Of a stretch of DNA of 64,000 bases, positions 31,913-44,959 are shown piece after piece. The position numbers and the translations under genes were made by a program. Where the stretch lies: positions 41,874,001 to 41,938,000 of the forward strand of contig NC_073357.2 of the NCBI RefSeq assembly GCF_027580225.2, given 5' to 3'. Each line of letters opens with the position of its first letter. The first letter of the stretch is position 1. The notes beneath the pieces were generated by a model. The model ran no database searches. It was not told the DNA's origin and worked only from the letters and a program-made list of their open reading frames with translations. This stretch comes from Misgurnus anguillicaudatus (Eukaryota > Chordata > Actinopteri > Cypriniformes > Cobitidae).

Positions 31913-34900
31913 TACACTATACGTTTGCTTCATCCCAGCCTCAGGCCATTCAGAAATACTGGTTTGTTTGGCAGAATATGTTAAACACTACGTCGATTTA
32001 TCAGCAAAGTCCTCTAATACCTGTATCCCTGGATTGGACCTGAATACAACACAAATGTGGCAGCATCATGCATCACACCGCCCCCTAATATGTGGTCCGT
32101 TCAATTTCCTAATTTTTACATTTTCATCATTTGCTATGCTATTACTTGCTTCTTTAGTGGTTTTGCAACTGTTTACTAAGTCTTGTTTAAGGAAGTGTAT
32201 TTGTATTACTTTCTAAACACTTAAGAACACTGTAAAATAAAAGAATAAGTACAACAATGACAGTCAAATTTGTAAAATACCAATAAAATGAGTAATTAAA
32301 AAATAAAGCATTTCAATTACTGACTAATAACGTTTTCATTAGCATTAAAGTAAAATTACTGAACATAAACATAGAGCCTGACAAAAATGCTCATGTCAAA
32401 CACTTTATATACTGTTTAAATATATACAAATTTGACAAATAATTTATTTGTTCCCTCACCCATGTTTGTAGTGGAACATTCTGTGCTTTATTAATCTGCT
32501 CATGTTATATTTCTCCTAAAATGTTATAGGCCACAGTGAGTATCAGTTGAATTTATGAGCAATGTCTGCAGCAACAAATTCTGCATCCAGGCAGCTTTTA
32601 TGGCCTACATCCCAGCTGTCTTCTTCCTTTTAAAGGTAACAACTCTGAAATTAATTATGATGAATTAGGCCTATTTTAATATACCCGATTTTCTTAGTTT
32701 CTGTTAATAAATAGTTTGAAAACAAGCCAGTGCTTTTGTTATCATCTCAGCAGGAAAACAAGGGGAAATCAAACTTCACTGGTTTATCACGGCAATCATA
32801 TGGCTACAAATTCGAATAATTACATTTGTATTAATTTAATGGTGCTTTTATTACCGCTATAAACTGTCATTGCGTAGAAAGAGCTATGAAAATGAAAATA
32901 AACACGGATCTTGAACAACACTAGGTTGAGTAAATAATGACTGATCTGTTTCTTTAAATGGCCCCCGATATCAGGAATAACCAACAATAGCAAAAACTGC
33001 AGAGTCTGAGTTTTGACCTCGAAAAAAAAACCATTAAGCTGCTTTTGGACCATTTCTCAGGGCATTAGAGCGAATGAATCTGTCTCTCAACATGAACAAT
33101 TTGAAGCTCAAGCTTCCTTCTTACTATGGCTTTGAGACCCTGAGAGGTGGTTAAAACAGGAAGATGCCTGTCCTCAATCCTCCAACCCAATCCACCCCTG
33201 TCATGCACCGCTGACTCAACAAAGATGCTCTGTCTTTCTTAAAACATCTGGTGACAACTGCCTACCAGCAGGACTCCTTTGAGACAGCCGCAAGCCACCG
33301 ATTAGGTGTAAATGATTCAAAATGAGAGAAGGGATTGATATAATAACACAAGCCTTAGACCTGTGGACCAGCAGGGAGTAAACAAAAAAGAAAACGTAGA
33401 CAGGGGAACAGAATCCCACCTGCCATCAATCACTTTAGGACCTTCTGTTTCAGAGCAGGAGTCATTAATAAGTACCAAATTTTTCAATTTGCAACTGATA
33501 GGTCTGTTATAGTGAAGAATACACAACTAAAACTGTAGAGCTTCAGGTTAATAAATAAAATTTACAAATCGTATTCAAGAGGATCTTGTTTGTTAAGGAA
33601 CTTTGTAATGGGGCTAATATATTGAGAGGTGCTATAACTATTGTCACAGAGGATGACAAATAACTACATATAGTCACACATACACAAACGTATGAAAGAT
33701 TTTTACAATTCTTTGAAACATTAACGAGATTTAATACTGAAGTCAAAACAATATTCAATCGACTATACTACACATCACTTTTCTGTTGTTTCCATCAGCA
33801 ATAAACTTCAGATCACTGTAAGGCAGAAGATTTAGCCTAATACCTGTAAATAGCTCTCTTCTGTAAGAGTGTATTTTCCTCATCCACTCCAACACTAAAT
33901 TCAGTGTTACTATTCAACTGAATAGTATTTTATCCACTACTTTATTACCTATACATCATAATGCCTCATAGGGCTTTTTGACTCCATCCGCCATTACAAA
34001 AGCAGCACAAAGGCATTTTGTGTGCCTGGTTGATTCTGACCGGAGCTGACTAGGCCCTACTGCACATGCTCACACTTACTGTGCAAAAGCAAAGATAAAG
34101 AAGAAAGTAATTCGACAGGTACTGAAGGAAGCAGGGCAATCCTTTCTTTATTCTAGCAATGGGAAAATGAGATTGTTAATCCTCTGGGGCTTACATGTGT
34201 TTTTTGTATATCCAACTTTGATTCCAAAGGGATTTATAAACCATCATAATCCCATGACAAGGGAGTTCCACTTACTTTACTCATTTATTCAGGCTTTTAT
34301 TTATTTATTTGCTATAGTCCAGATTATTCAAACTCTTAGTGCAGGAAGATTTGATTTTTTTTGTCTCTTTAAATATTATCTCTAAACTGTAAAGCTATAC
34401 AGTGAGATATTTGTTTATAATACTTCACAAACGGTTATAAATGAAACATTATAGACTATGTTCTGTCAGGGCGTGTGTTGTTTGTAAGATAACTGGTATG
34501 TTTCAAGTGTACGAATTTGATCAAATATCAGCAATTGCTTTGAACCGCAACACTACAATTGATCTGTTATTTCTGTATCTCAGTGTAATCAAAACACATC
34601 TTTACAATAGTTTCAGTGAGTCTGAAAAACACTTGTAGAATATCAAGCATCTAGAAAAATCCTTCTAGGGCTGGCGATTTGGATGCGAGGTTACTTATCT
34701 ATTCATAGCGATAAACTATGAACTAGTTTAAAGAATATTTGTCGTCTACCATGGCAACACAATAAATCTAGACTTAAACCTATAATCTCTGTCTGAAATC
34801 CAGAAGGCTTGGTATTTTGTTTCGATACCTAGCATGTGTGCCGAGCTAATGCCGGGTCCCTGGTCAAACGGTTAAAGACAACAGAATCATCTGCACATGA

Positions 34901-37162
34901 AGAGACCGAGTCCTCCATAAATGTCACGCGCACCGATTTATACCGCTCAAGAGCCAGGGTCAGGGGTTAAGGCTCAGAGGGGGGCTAACTGCTGCAAATG
35001 TTGTCATTAGCATCCAACTCCCAGGGCATTTGTTAAACCAGGCATCTCTCTGCTTTCGCTTTTTCTCACATTGTAGACAGTGTGGGATTAGAGGCTGCTC
35101 ACAATCATGACATATGGCAAAGCTCGGCTATGAGCCATGATAAAAATTAGCTCCAGCTCCAGCAGATAACATCAAACCACACGGTTGCGTAAAAAGACGA
35201 GTCAAGGTGCATTACTGCGTGCCGCTTTGTCTCAAATGTGATGAGAGCTGTCACATATTGATGCAATAAAATAATGGGTGGGAATGCATGCGTACCCGCA
35301 GGAGTCATTGTCACAACATCGGTAGGAAGGCATACATTTTTTAACCATATGTTATTTACGTGCATCACAAATCATTCTGTCACAATAAGTATATCAACTG
35401 CGTTTCATAGGTGCATGGGGGAAACTGAGAGATTGAGTGGTATGTTTACATTAAACGTCTGACGGTGAGTTGTTACTATATAATAGCTTTATTTCTGGTA
35501 CAGTGAACAGTGTGTGGGATCTTGATTAGAAAAAACAATGCATGCTCTGCGGAAAAGTAATGAAAAGCATGCATGACCTCTCATCCACAAAAGAAATGTG
35601 AGACACAAACAATTTAAATGTGAGGTAATGTCTAAAGTTAGCTAATACCAGCGGGATCCATGAAGCTCTTCTTCGATTTGTTTTATTTTACAACATGGAG
35701 AGATTAGTCATCTTCTCGCTTTTAAAATGCCATTCCTAAAAATCTTGGCTATCGCGCACAGACAACAATATAAGTGAGAATAAGAGCGAGCTGCAGAAAA
35801 TGTCAGTCACGTGCGTATAATGGCGGCAGTTCTCCCATGAATTTCACAGACTTCACAGTGAATCCTTTTGGCAAACCCTTTTTTGAGGGTTCCACAGGGG
35901 CTGTTTGATTCACAAAGGTCATGCTGTGAAAAAATGCACAATTCTATTCCAGCCACCCGAGCGAAGAAATCATTTAGTTAAATGGACGGGTTCGCCTTTA
36001 AGCCGCATATAAAGTCTTATATAAAAGTACTGCACCTAACAGGACCAAGAAAGCAGCTTTTATGTGAGCCACATAGTCAAGTATGCACGATTTAAGAGAT
36101 TCCTTAGGTTTCTCCTTTCCTGTTGCACAAGTATCGATCCTAACATTTTTCTTTGGGTTTTATACTTCATATTTTTTATTTAAACAAAAACTTCATGAAG
36201 TTGTAGGCTCAACTTCCGCTATTATTACGGCTAAGTATGTGCACATGATCCCAGAAAACCTTCCTGACAAATATATCACAAGCTAAGTGCTTGTTATGAC
36301 AAACTGGAGAAACGCTCGGTCTCATAGCCAATTAGGAAAGGGAAAGCGCTGTGGAGGGAAACTCACCATACCCTTACAGTGCTAGAACAGTGGCTGCAGA
36401 TGGAAAAAAGGTTAAAGTATTAAATGTTATATGCTCTGGGCCTGCAAATGACTTCTGGTGACATATTGAATTTCATTTAGTGCTACGCTAGCATCAAATC
36501 AACTTTGGGAGCTGGGAGGCAGACTCACAGTCACTGCTCTGAACTCCCGGAATATCAATGATGGCCGCTGATTCAGTACAGTAATGAGAGAGCATGAGAA
36601 ATGGGTTCTCGGTGGAACGTACTGGGGGACGGGCACAAGGGGGTTTTGAATTAGCAGACATATCAGCCATCATGAAGAAATATGACTGTCTTAGCTACTC
36701 TATAAGCAGATGTTATGTCTGTGAAATCAAATGCAAAGAGTTGAAAACTCACTCAATGTGACTGTGTGCTGAGCTGAAGGAATGTTGCCTTCAATCAGTC
36801 ATTACTAAAGTGAGTTTTGCAATTTAAAAAATTTCCATGAGTCATATCACTGAAGCTTAGATACAGAATGTTGCTGTGGATCAATGCATTGTGCTAGCTA
36901 TGCAAAGGTCTTGTGTTTGATCTCATGAAACACTCATAAAACAAATGTACTGTATAGATTGAACGCATTGTAAGTAAATGCATGAATGTAATGTAAATGT
37001 AGTTGTTTGTGTAGACCGCGTGAAGGTCACCAAATCGTGGACCACAGTTCACATTCAAACTTCAGATTAATTTAAAATAAATATATGAACACTGTGCTTT
37101 TATATGAAACTGATCATCTAAGCTAGTGTATTATTTCTTACTTTACAAAGTTTAAACATTTA
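31913..37162. other. Non-coding stretch, presumed cdh11 5' intron
   Basis: No gene and no clear repeat element up to about 36870. A degraded SINE-like body (TGTACTGTATAGATTGAACG, CATTGTAAGTAAATGC) appears at about 36876-37005. The remainder looks single-copy and AT-rich. Confidence 0.5.
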
Positions 37163-38352
37163 GGGGCAGTTTCCCGGACAGAGCTTATCATAATCCCAGA
37201 CTAAAATGGATGTTTGAACTGCCTTAATTGCATTGACACATCCTAGGAGGTTCTTCTCCTCCTAGGAGTTTTCCCACAGGGTTTTTCTCCTAGGGGGGGT
37301 TTCATCCCCTGGAGAGTCAGCCACCATTGGCTTAACTTAGCACTTGCCTGTATACGTTACATTTTTACTAAGCTCGCTTGTACGGTTTATTCTTAGCTAG
37401 TGTATTCTGCTTCTTATGTTATCTATTGATTTTTCTGTGTTTTCCCCTACATTTATTTATGTAAAGCTGCTTTGACAAGAGCACCACAATGGTTTAACCG
37501 GCATCTGTGACAAAGAGCCCCAGAAAAACTAGTCCCAGACTAAAATGGATGTTTGAACTGCCTTAATTGCATTGACATATCCTATGAGGTTTTTCTCCTC
37601 CTAGGAGTCTTCCCACAGGGTTTTTCTCCTAGGGGGTTTTTCATCCCCTGGAGAGTCAGCCACCATTGGCTTAACTTAGCACTTGCTTGGTTACGTTACA
37701 TTATTACTACGCTCGCTTGTACGGTTTATTCTTAGCCGCTGTTTTTTGCTTCTTATGTTATCTATCGATTTTTCTGTATTTTCCCCTACATCTATTCATG
37801 TAAAACTGCTTTGACAAGAGCACCACAATGGTTTAACCGGCATCTGTGACAAAGAGCCCCGTCCCAGACTAAAATGGATGTTTGAACTGCCTTAATTGCA
37901 TTGACATATCCTAGGAGGTTTTTCTCCTCCTAGGAGTCTTCCCACAGGGTTTTTCTCCTGGGGGGGAGTTTCATCCCCTGGAGAGTCAGCCACCATTGGC
38001 TTAACTTAGCACTTGCCTGTATATGTTACATTATTACTACGCTGCTTGTACGTTTTATTCTTAGTCGCTGTATTCTGCTTCTTATGTTATCTGACTATCA
38101 ATTTTTCTGTGTTTTCCCCTACATCTATTCATGTAAAGCTGCTTTGAAATAATTAACAATTGTAAAAAGCGCTATATAAATAAAATTGAATTGAAAAATA
38201 TCTAAACATATACAGTATCAGTCCCATTGTTTTGTCTCAAGATAGCACGCCAATAATGTTTTTTGTAGGGTATGTTTGTGGAAAACTACTAAATGTACTA
38301 ATCTAATGCCTAGTCCTGGCTTAATCTAAACCCTGTCTGGGAAACCGTCCCT
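37163..38352. mobile_element. Inverted-repeat element enclosing a tandem triplication
   Basis: The left end GGGGCAGTTTCCCGGACAG and the right end CTGTCTGGGAAACCGTCCC are inverted copies, the same terminus as at 17350. Between them lie three tandem units of about 330 bases. The outer element is likely the host and the tandem array an insertion or amplification, although which came first cannot be told from sequence alone. Confidence 0.6.
37194..38200. repeat. Three tandem units of 329-339 bp
   Basis: Units start with TCCCAGACTAAAATGGATGT at about 37194, 37533 and 37863. Each contains TTTTTCTCCTCCTAGGAG-like sequence, GAGAGTCAGCCACCATTGGC and TCATGTAAAGCTGCTTTG. Units 1 and 2 end with ACAAGAGCACCACAATGG and AACCGGCATCTGTGACAAAG. 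Unit 3 instead ends with AAAAGCGCTATATAAATAAA, then ATTGAATTGAA, resembling the 3' tail of fish LINE/SINE elements. Confidence 0.85.
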
Positions 38353-39610
38353 TATAGTATTACCTCTTGAAATGCGAGTTATTTTGAGATCTTCGATTGT
38401 TTGGATCTTTCTAGGAAGAACATTTAAAGTCTGACTCTGAACTTTAATTGAATATTCCCAGTCTAGACTTGCAAATGCATGTAGAAAGAAATTTCCCAGC
38501 ACATATATATCCAATCACAGCCCATTGAGTTTTGCTGCTCCCCAGCTGCATGACAGCAAATCTTAAAGCATGAGAAGGGTAATTAACAGCCTGGTCGTGA
38601 AGCCTGGCAGAGCAAGCTATCCTCGTAATTACAACGAGTGGGACCTCTGATCAGCCGTCTGCTTAAAAAAAAAACATTCTTCGGCTTGTCTTCATATAAA
38701 CATGTGAACCTGCCAAAACATAACAAATGGGCATACATAATACACAGAGGTATCTCTGTGCCTAACCATATTTAGCTTTATATTATCTGTGTGCTGCTGA
38801 CAGCTCTGTTGTGTCCTGTCTGAATGTGCACCGTTTCTCGTATTCCATAATCTGCAGCAGAGCCGTTGCGTTGGAAAACCTGTGGGACCGTCCAAAAAAG
38901 TGTCTTAAAGTGAATCAGGACAAACGATGAAATTGGGTTTGGGCAAACACAGGCCACGGGTTAACAGATTAGGCATGTTTATGGGGTAAATATGCAGGTC
39001 ACAGCTGTGGGGAGCCGATGCCACAGTTTTCATCTTTGAAACACGTGACATAGCCTCCTGCCAGACATTACTGTTGTTTGTGGCAGCAAAGCGAGAAAGA
39101 ACTAAATTACTTATGCTCAAAGCTGTATATTTTCAGGAATTATGAGGAAATGGTGAATAGATAAGATATGGGCTGATTATTCCTCTTTTTCACTCTCTTT
39201 TTGCACACATAATTTATTATTGCTGACTAATTACAACTATCTGTTCTGAATATAAATGATCAGAAATGTCTGGATGAAAACACATTAAAGATGCATGGCA
39301 GAGAGTAAGAGAATACAAAAGTCCAAATATGATCAAAGGAACATAATAAAAGCACCCTTAAAGGGTTTGTCGAGAGCAAAAGCACTCCGACATTGGCCAT
39401 AAACAACGCTGTCTGGGCCTGATTTCCAACACTTCAAACGAGACATGGGGAACAAACTGAATGAATAAGCATCCACAAACAACATGCATACCGCCCAACA
39501 CAGGCAGCACAAAAACCAATAACCTTCGCACAATCTCCCACAAGCACAGACTGGTGCAATCAAAAGCTTCTTTAGACGCAAGAGCGACAGACGCATCTGA
39601 TTGGCTGTTT
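38353..39610. other. Non-coding stretch between the tandem array and the TATC repeat
   Basis: No gene or repeat family recognised. Confidence 0.55.
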
Positions 39611-39666
39611 ACAAGAGCACCACAATGTTTAACCGGCATCTGTGACAAAGAGCACCAGAAAAACTG
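39611..39666. repeat. Isolated fragment of the 37.2-kb tandem unit
   Basis: ACAAGAGCACCACAATG, AACCGGCATCTGTGACAAAG and AGAAAAACT repeat the junction ends of units 1 and 2 of the array at 37194-38200. The fragment stands alone directly before the TATC microsatellite. Confidence 0.8.
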
Positions 39667-39668
39667 CA

Positions 39669-39828
<160 letters not shown>

Positions 39829-42800
39829 CAGTCACTTTGCAACTATCAATATTTTCCAAAGGTTCAAATAAAGCAATACAACAATAAGAAAGACCTCAGC
39901 AAAATACATATTTTTTGTACTATTCACACAAGTTTCTTTACCTGTAATTTTGAAAAGTTTAAGACATTTTAATAATTTAAAGATCCACAGAAACTCGATA
40001 AAGACTCAGACTGGGAAGTCACGCTCTTCTCCTCTCAAATAATTGCAGAATTGCCTCTATTCACCCCTAACTATACATGTTGATAAGAAAGAAATTGTAT
40101 AAGTCAAGCCATATTCTGGCAGCTGAGTTTTCGGTTTCCTGTATGGGAGACAACCGTGTGGTGAAATGAGTGGCTGATGAATGGCTATCCCCTTTTCACA
40201 GCTAGCCATCTATTCTTCTTTTCATTTCTTTTCCAGGCCATTTTTCTCCCCAAGAGGAATCTCAAATCAGGGTGCAAGTAATGAGTTTGTCCCTGATGCA
40301 TCACCACCACCAGCGTTATAACCACAGTGCTTGCACCCGCCATTTTCTTCTCGGCGAGGAGGCGACACAAACCCTGCATGGTGCGAGCACGCGAGTGTGT
40401 GCGTGTTTGTGTGTCTAAGTGCAAGAAAATAAGGTCAAAAAATGTGATTGCATTGATAATGTATGTATAAGTGGAAAACTGCAGAAGCTTAAGGAGACCA
40501 TGGGTCAGCGGAAAGCTTTCCTCTCTGATTTCTGATATTCCTGGCACCACTTCTCTCTCAAGGGTGATGTTTATGGATAAGCTCTTGAATATGTATTTCA
40601 CAGATTATGAAATGTGCCTTTGAACGACTGTCCTTTATCTCCTTCAAAAGAGGTCACCGACCCCCTGTTGCTGACAGTCACCTGACTTGAGTCCAAATTA
40701 AATCACTCCACTTTTCCTCCTTGACTGTCATTTATTTTGGAGAAGAGCCTCCTAGTGCATCGTATTACCTGTGTGAAAAACCGCAATTGAGGGAAATTCA
40801 ATATGCTTTCAACATGCATTTGGCCTCTGCGGGACTGGTGTCAGATGTGCTATTGTATCTATTTGATACAAAAAGCAATGTTTTTTTTTCTTGGTGTGCA
40901 AAAAAAGCACATCGAATTATTGCAGTTCCACCTATCTGACCCTAATTTTGTAAATCATTAGGTTTTTATTATTCGTCTATAGTTCTTCAGATCAAACTGC
41001 AAATGATTTTCTACACTCTGGTGCTTTCTAATAGGATTTGTGCAGCAGCATATTTGATTGTAGTAATCTATTTACAGAAATCTTTAGAAATGACGAGAGC
41101 TTAAGAAAAGGCTTTGAAAACTGTAAATTGCTATTAAATGGGACTTTGTGCCAGAATATCATTGATGCCCTGTTTGCATAGCCGAGGTTCATTCTGATCA
41201 AATCTCAGTGATACATGCGAGATAAAGTGAAATTTAGGCTGATAGATAAGTAAAGGACATTTCGAGCAGAGAATTAATATTGAGATAAGCCCAAAGCTAG
41301 TCTTACATTAATTCCTGAACTTCACCAGATCAGAATTTAGCAGTCAATACAAACCTTATGATTAATTAACACTTGAACGCTCACGCTTGCAGAATGTAGG
41401 TATTGGGAGCCATCACGCATAGATAAGGCGTCACCCATTTTTCTTATGATAAGAACATACATTTTGTTGTCATTGAAAAGTGACCTATAGAATGTAATTT
41501 TTATTTATTTTTTTATTTGCTCCATTTCTTCCAGCCCTCAAAAGCTGGGAGCAGCTGAACGGTTATCTTGATAAGAGTAGGCCCTGAGCTGCATGCATTG
41601 TGACAGCCTCCAATGAATATCAAGTGACGTGAGTCAGAGTCTGCAGCCATTCCGGAGGGGATAAAAAACCTTCCATTATAATCGCCACCTCCTTTTAAAC
41701 AGCCATTACCTCTGAGCGCGGTAGCCAGAGGTGAGGTAAGGGTGCTGACATACACCCACAGCTGCTCGCCAAATTAAAAGAGGCTTGGACATGCGATCGT
41801 GAATGCTAAATGCATCCTGGAAAGCTCAAGGTTTGTTAAATTCATTCACACAGACTGGACAGAACGACGTTGAACCAGGCAAAGGATTCCCTACGCAAGC
41901 TATTGTTTGTGCAAAAAGTAAAAGACAATTAAATGAAAACAATCACTTAACTAAAACAATCGATAAATAAAAGCCACAGGAATGTGGGCTCGGCAGCTGG
42001 AGAGGAGATTTTTACAGGACGATCTGGGTTCTGTATATCACCCAGTCGTGGATGCATCGCTAATCGGCAACCGTTGAGCCTCATTCATCAAGCCAGTGGC
42101 TCTCGTACCCCCTTACTCACGAGGGAGAGGCAGCTGTAACTTCCAATGTGCGCTCCATACTGTGGCTAATGACTAAATCTGTCATTTTCAGCCTCATAAA
42201 GGTTTCTTTATGCCTACAATCCCGATCACGGTTGATTAGTTGTGGTGTGCTAGATCCAGTGTGAAATAAGCCCCTCACTCACTAGTCCTCCTAGTGTTTC
42301 CTTCTCTCTTTGCTTTCTGGATCTCGTTTTTCCTCTGGTCCTACAATGGCATTCTTTGCCCACATCTATTTCTTTCTCCAATCATTTGCCCCATTATTAA
42401 GCAGAATACAGTATGGAATAATTCATGAAAATGAATTATTCCAGTGGTTTAATGAAAGCGAGCTGAGCCTTGCATATTCTTCGCCAATATGCCTGTATAG
42501 ACGCAGTAATCTTCCATGCTGACAGCAAGAAGTCAGTGATAATGAGAGAATATATTACACTGAACTCTCAATGTGTAAACTCTATATATTATGCACATTT
42601 GTGCCGTTCTCTGTCTCTCTGCGTTTCATTCTTTACTATAATAATCTGTATACACCAGCTGCTTTGAAACGAACAAAATATCTACACTTTGTTGAGAGAA
42701 CCCCATGCATTTCTCCACAGATTTAAGTGTCTTTTCAAAGTTTTATCCCTGGATTCAGTGAGGTGCCACTAGCCAGTCATAATCTGTTATTGTGTGCCTG

Positions 42801-43769
42801 AAACCATGTGTGATTAATTTCTCTTTTAAATGAACCGTCCAGGCCGGTTTGGCATTGGGGCCGTGATGGAGCCGCACTATAAATGGTTTATGTCATGGCT
42901 TTTGTCAAGCGCCTTTTCCCTGCAGCCTCGCTCAGTAATTGAAAAGCCACCTCCAACAGAGGGACTGAGAGGCTGTGTTTGCTGCATACTGACGACGGAG
43001 ACCATGGGGGGAATGGTCCGAGAGGGTCTTGCCACCTCAGTGCGCGTAGCTACCCGACAGGATTTCCAGGGACACCTGCGCTGACCCACAATGACCCACA
43101 GGGTGCCCTCGCCGCATACAATAACATGTTCTGTTCAGCCTGAGCGGGAGGTGGACAAACTGAATGACTAACATTGTTAATGGCGAGCTTTGTGTTAGTA
43201 TCAGATGAGTTCATTGTGAATTTGATTTAATCTCGGAGGCGACTATATCTGTCAGCGTGGCCTCAAGGGCCATGGAAATGTTGCTCTCTTTTTCATTTCT
43301 GTGCCTCTGTTCTTAGCCCCAGGTTTTGCTTTGCTTGCATTCAGATGGGTGTGATAAATGATAGCATCTGCCTGCCTTTTTCCCCACCTGCATTTAGATA
43401 TTCCTTCTACTGGTTCTCGCTGGGATGATACTGAAGTTTTGTGAGTGCACATGGGCATAAACAAAGAAAAGAAAGCATACATTTTAAAGAAAGTAAAAAA
43501 ATACAATGTCTGCGGTTAAAAATATAGGGGTGGCAGAAATTTCCAGGAGCAACTAGAAGAGTAATGTTAGAGTGCCATCCATATTTGTATTGTTTTATAT
43601 GATGGCTCTGCTTTTGTCTAGGGTGGCTCTGCCTATATATTTATGACATCTATAATTGCATTGATATTGACTTTGTGTCTGACGTTACAGCAACTAAGAT
43701 AATTAGACTTTATAGTTTAAATATTGAACTGTTTTGTTTTCGTTGTTGTTTTTACACCATGTGTTCCTG
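39829..43769. other. Non-coding stretch, presumed cdh11 5' intron
   Basis: No gene supported. A 138-codon minus-strand frame at 40185-40601 starts only with GTG and shows no domain. The segment 42830-43090 is open on both strands and not repetitive, and is noted in findings as a possible conserved element. Confidence 0.5.
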
Positions 43770-43912
43770 TAGCTCAATTGATAGAGCATTTCTTAAGCAG
43801 AGTAAAAGGTTATGGGTTTTATTTCAAGAGAACACAAATACAGAAGATAATTTATGGCTTGAATGCATTATAAGTTTCTTTGGATAAAAGTGTCTGCCAA
43901 ATACATAATAAT
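43770..43912 (+). repeat. tRNA-derived SINE
   Basis: TGTAGCTCAATTGATAGAGC is a tRNA box A-like head and GGTTATGGGTTTTATTTC a decayed box B, followed by the body GGCTTGAATGCATTATAAG and TTTGGATAAAAGTGTCTGCC. This head-body arrangement is a common cyprinid SINE as I recall. It is too diverged to be a tRNA gene. Confidence 0.8.
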
Positions 43913-43959
43913 TAAAAAATTGTAAATGCAAACTAAACCACATTTGTACAAATGTAAAG

Positions 43960-44295
43960 CATGGGTTTTCAAACTTGTGGGTCCGGACCTACTAGTGGGT
44001 CAGTTGGATCAGGTGGGTCCAGCAAACTTAGTTGTTGTAGTAAATGACACAGATGTTTTGTCCTATTAATGAAAATTAATAGCAATGGATTTGATATCAG
44101 GTATTTTGGGATTGCAATTAAACTTAATTCATACAATGACAATAAAAATATAAACTACTTTTTTTTCTAAAAGGAAAAAAAATGTTTTGTATTTCTCAAT
44201 GTATTTTTCTGCATATTACTATAAAAATATTTTATTGGGTCCTGAGATAGATTATACCTAAGTGGGTCGTAGAATGAAAAGTTTGGGAATCACTG
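43960..44295. mobile_element. hAT-type element (CAGTGATTCCCAAACT end)
   Basis: The right end in reverse complement begins CAGTGATTCCCAAACTTTTC and the left end reads CATGGGTTTTCAAACTTG. Flanks atgtaaag and gtttaaag agree at six of eight positions. Inner GTGGGTC blocks mirror GACCCAC. It is 336 bp with no coding frame. Confidence 0.65.
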
Positions 44296-44507
44296 GTTTA
44301 AAGGACCTCATATTGTTTTCAAATAAAAAAACACATTTAAATCCCTACAGAGCTCTGCAGTTGACATCACGCATTTAGGCTGCACCCCACCCTTATGGCA
44401 GGCAATTGTAAAGCACTTGAGCCCTGTAGATTTGGTATTGACAGACAAAATTGTATACCTTTCAAACCTTACAATTTCAACATGTTGTTTAAGGTTTTTT
44501 TATTAGT

Positions 44508-44959
44508 CAGTCCCTCCAGAAAAACGCGATTATGCAATTGCATGATTTAACGCATAATCAACCAAAGTCTGCATATTTATTTATTTGCAGATTTTCGTGT
44601 GCAAAATATGCAGGGCTTGCATGATAATCCCCGCATTTTCGTGGCAAAAAATCACTAATATCTTTGCAGAAAGTTGGAAAATGTTGCATTTGCCTCACAC
44701 ATGCGCAGCCATTTCCCCTGTTGCCATGGGAACGTTATGAAGTGAAGTGATTATGTGACGTGAACATCATTGAAAAGCTGCAAAAGCTAAAAACAGTTTT
44801 TGCAAGTTACCGCAGTTTTTGCAAGTTCCCGCAATTTCAACGCATAAAATTGCATAAATGTGCCACATATTCCATCACATTTTTTAAGAAAACAAGCAAG
44901 ATCAAGGATTTTTGCCTGCAACAATCACAAAAAACCTCCCCGTTTTTCTGGAAGGACTG
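44508..44959. mobile_element. hAT-type element (CAGTCCCTCCAG ends)
   Basis: CAGTCCCTCCAGAAAAACGC at the left faces CCCCGTTTTTCTGGAAGGACTG at the right (length-limited here to its key CTGGAAGGACTG). The flank attagt occurs on both sides. Inner blocks GCATAATC and GCAATTGCATGA repeat inversely. It is 452 bp and non-autonomous. Confidence 0.75.

Noticed and set aside
37194..38200. CRISPR array or satellite
   Set aside because: Only three units of about 330 bp, with a LINE-like tail and transposon-type outer ends, in a vertebrate genome.
40185..40601. 138-codon minus-strand frame
   Set aside because: It begins with GTG, has low-complexity stretches and no domain.
43770..43840. tRNA gene
   Set aside because: Only box A and B remnants are present, no cloverleaf or acceptor stem. 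The downstream SINE body explains it.
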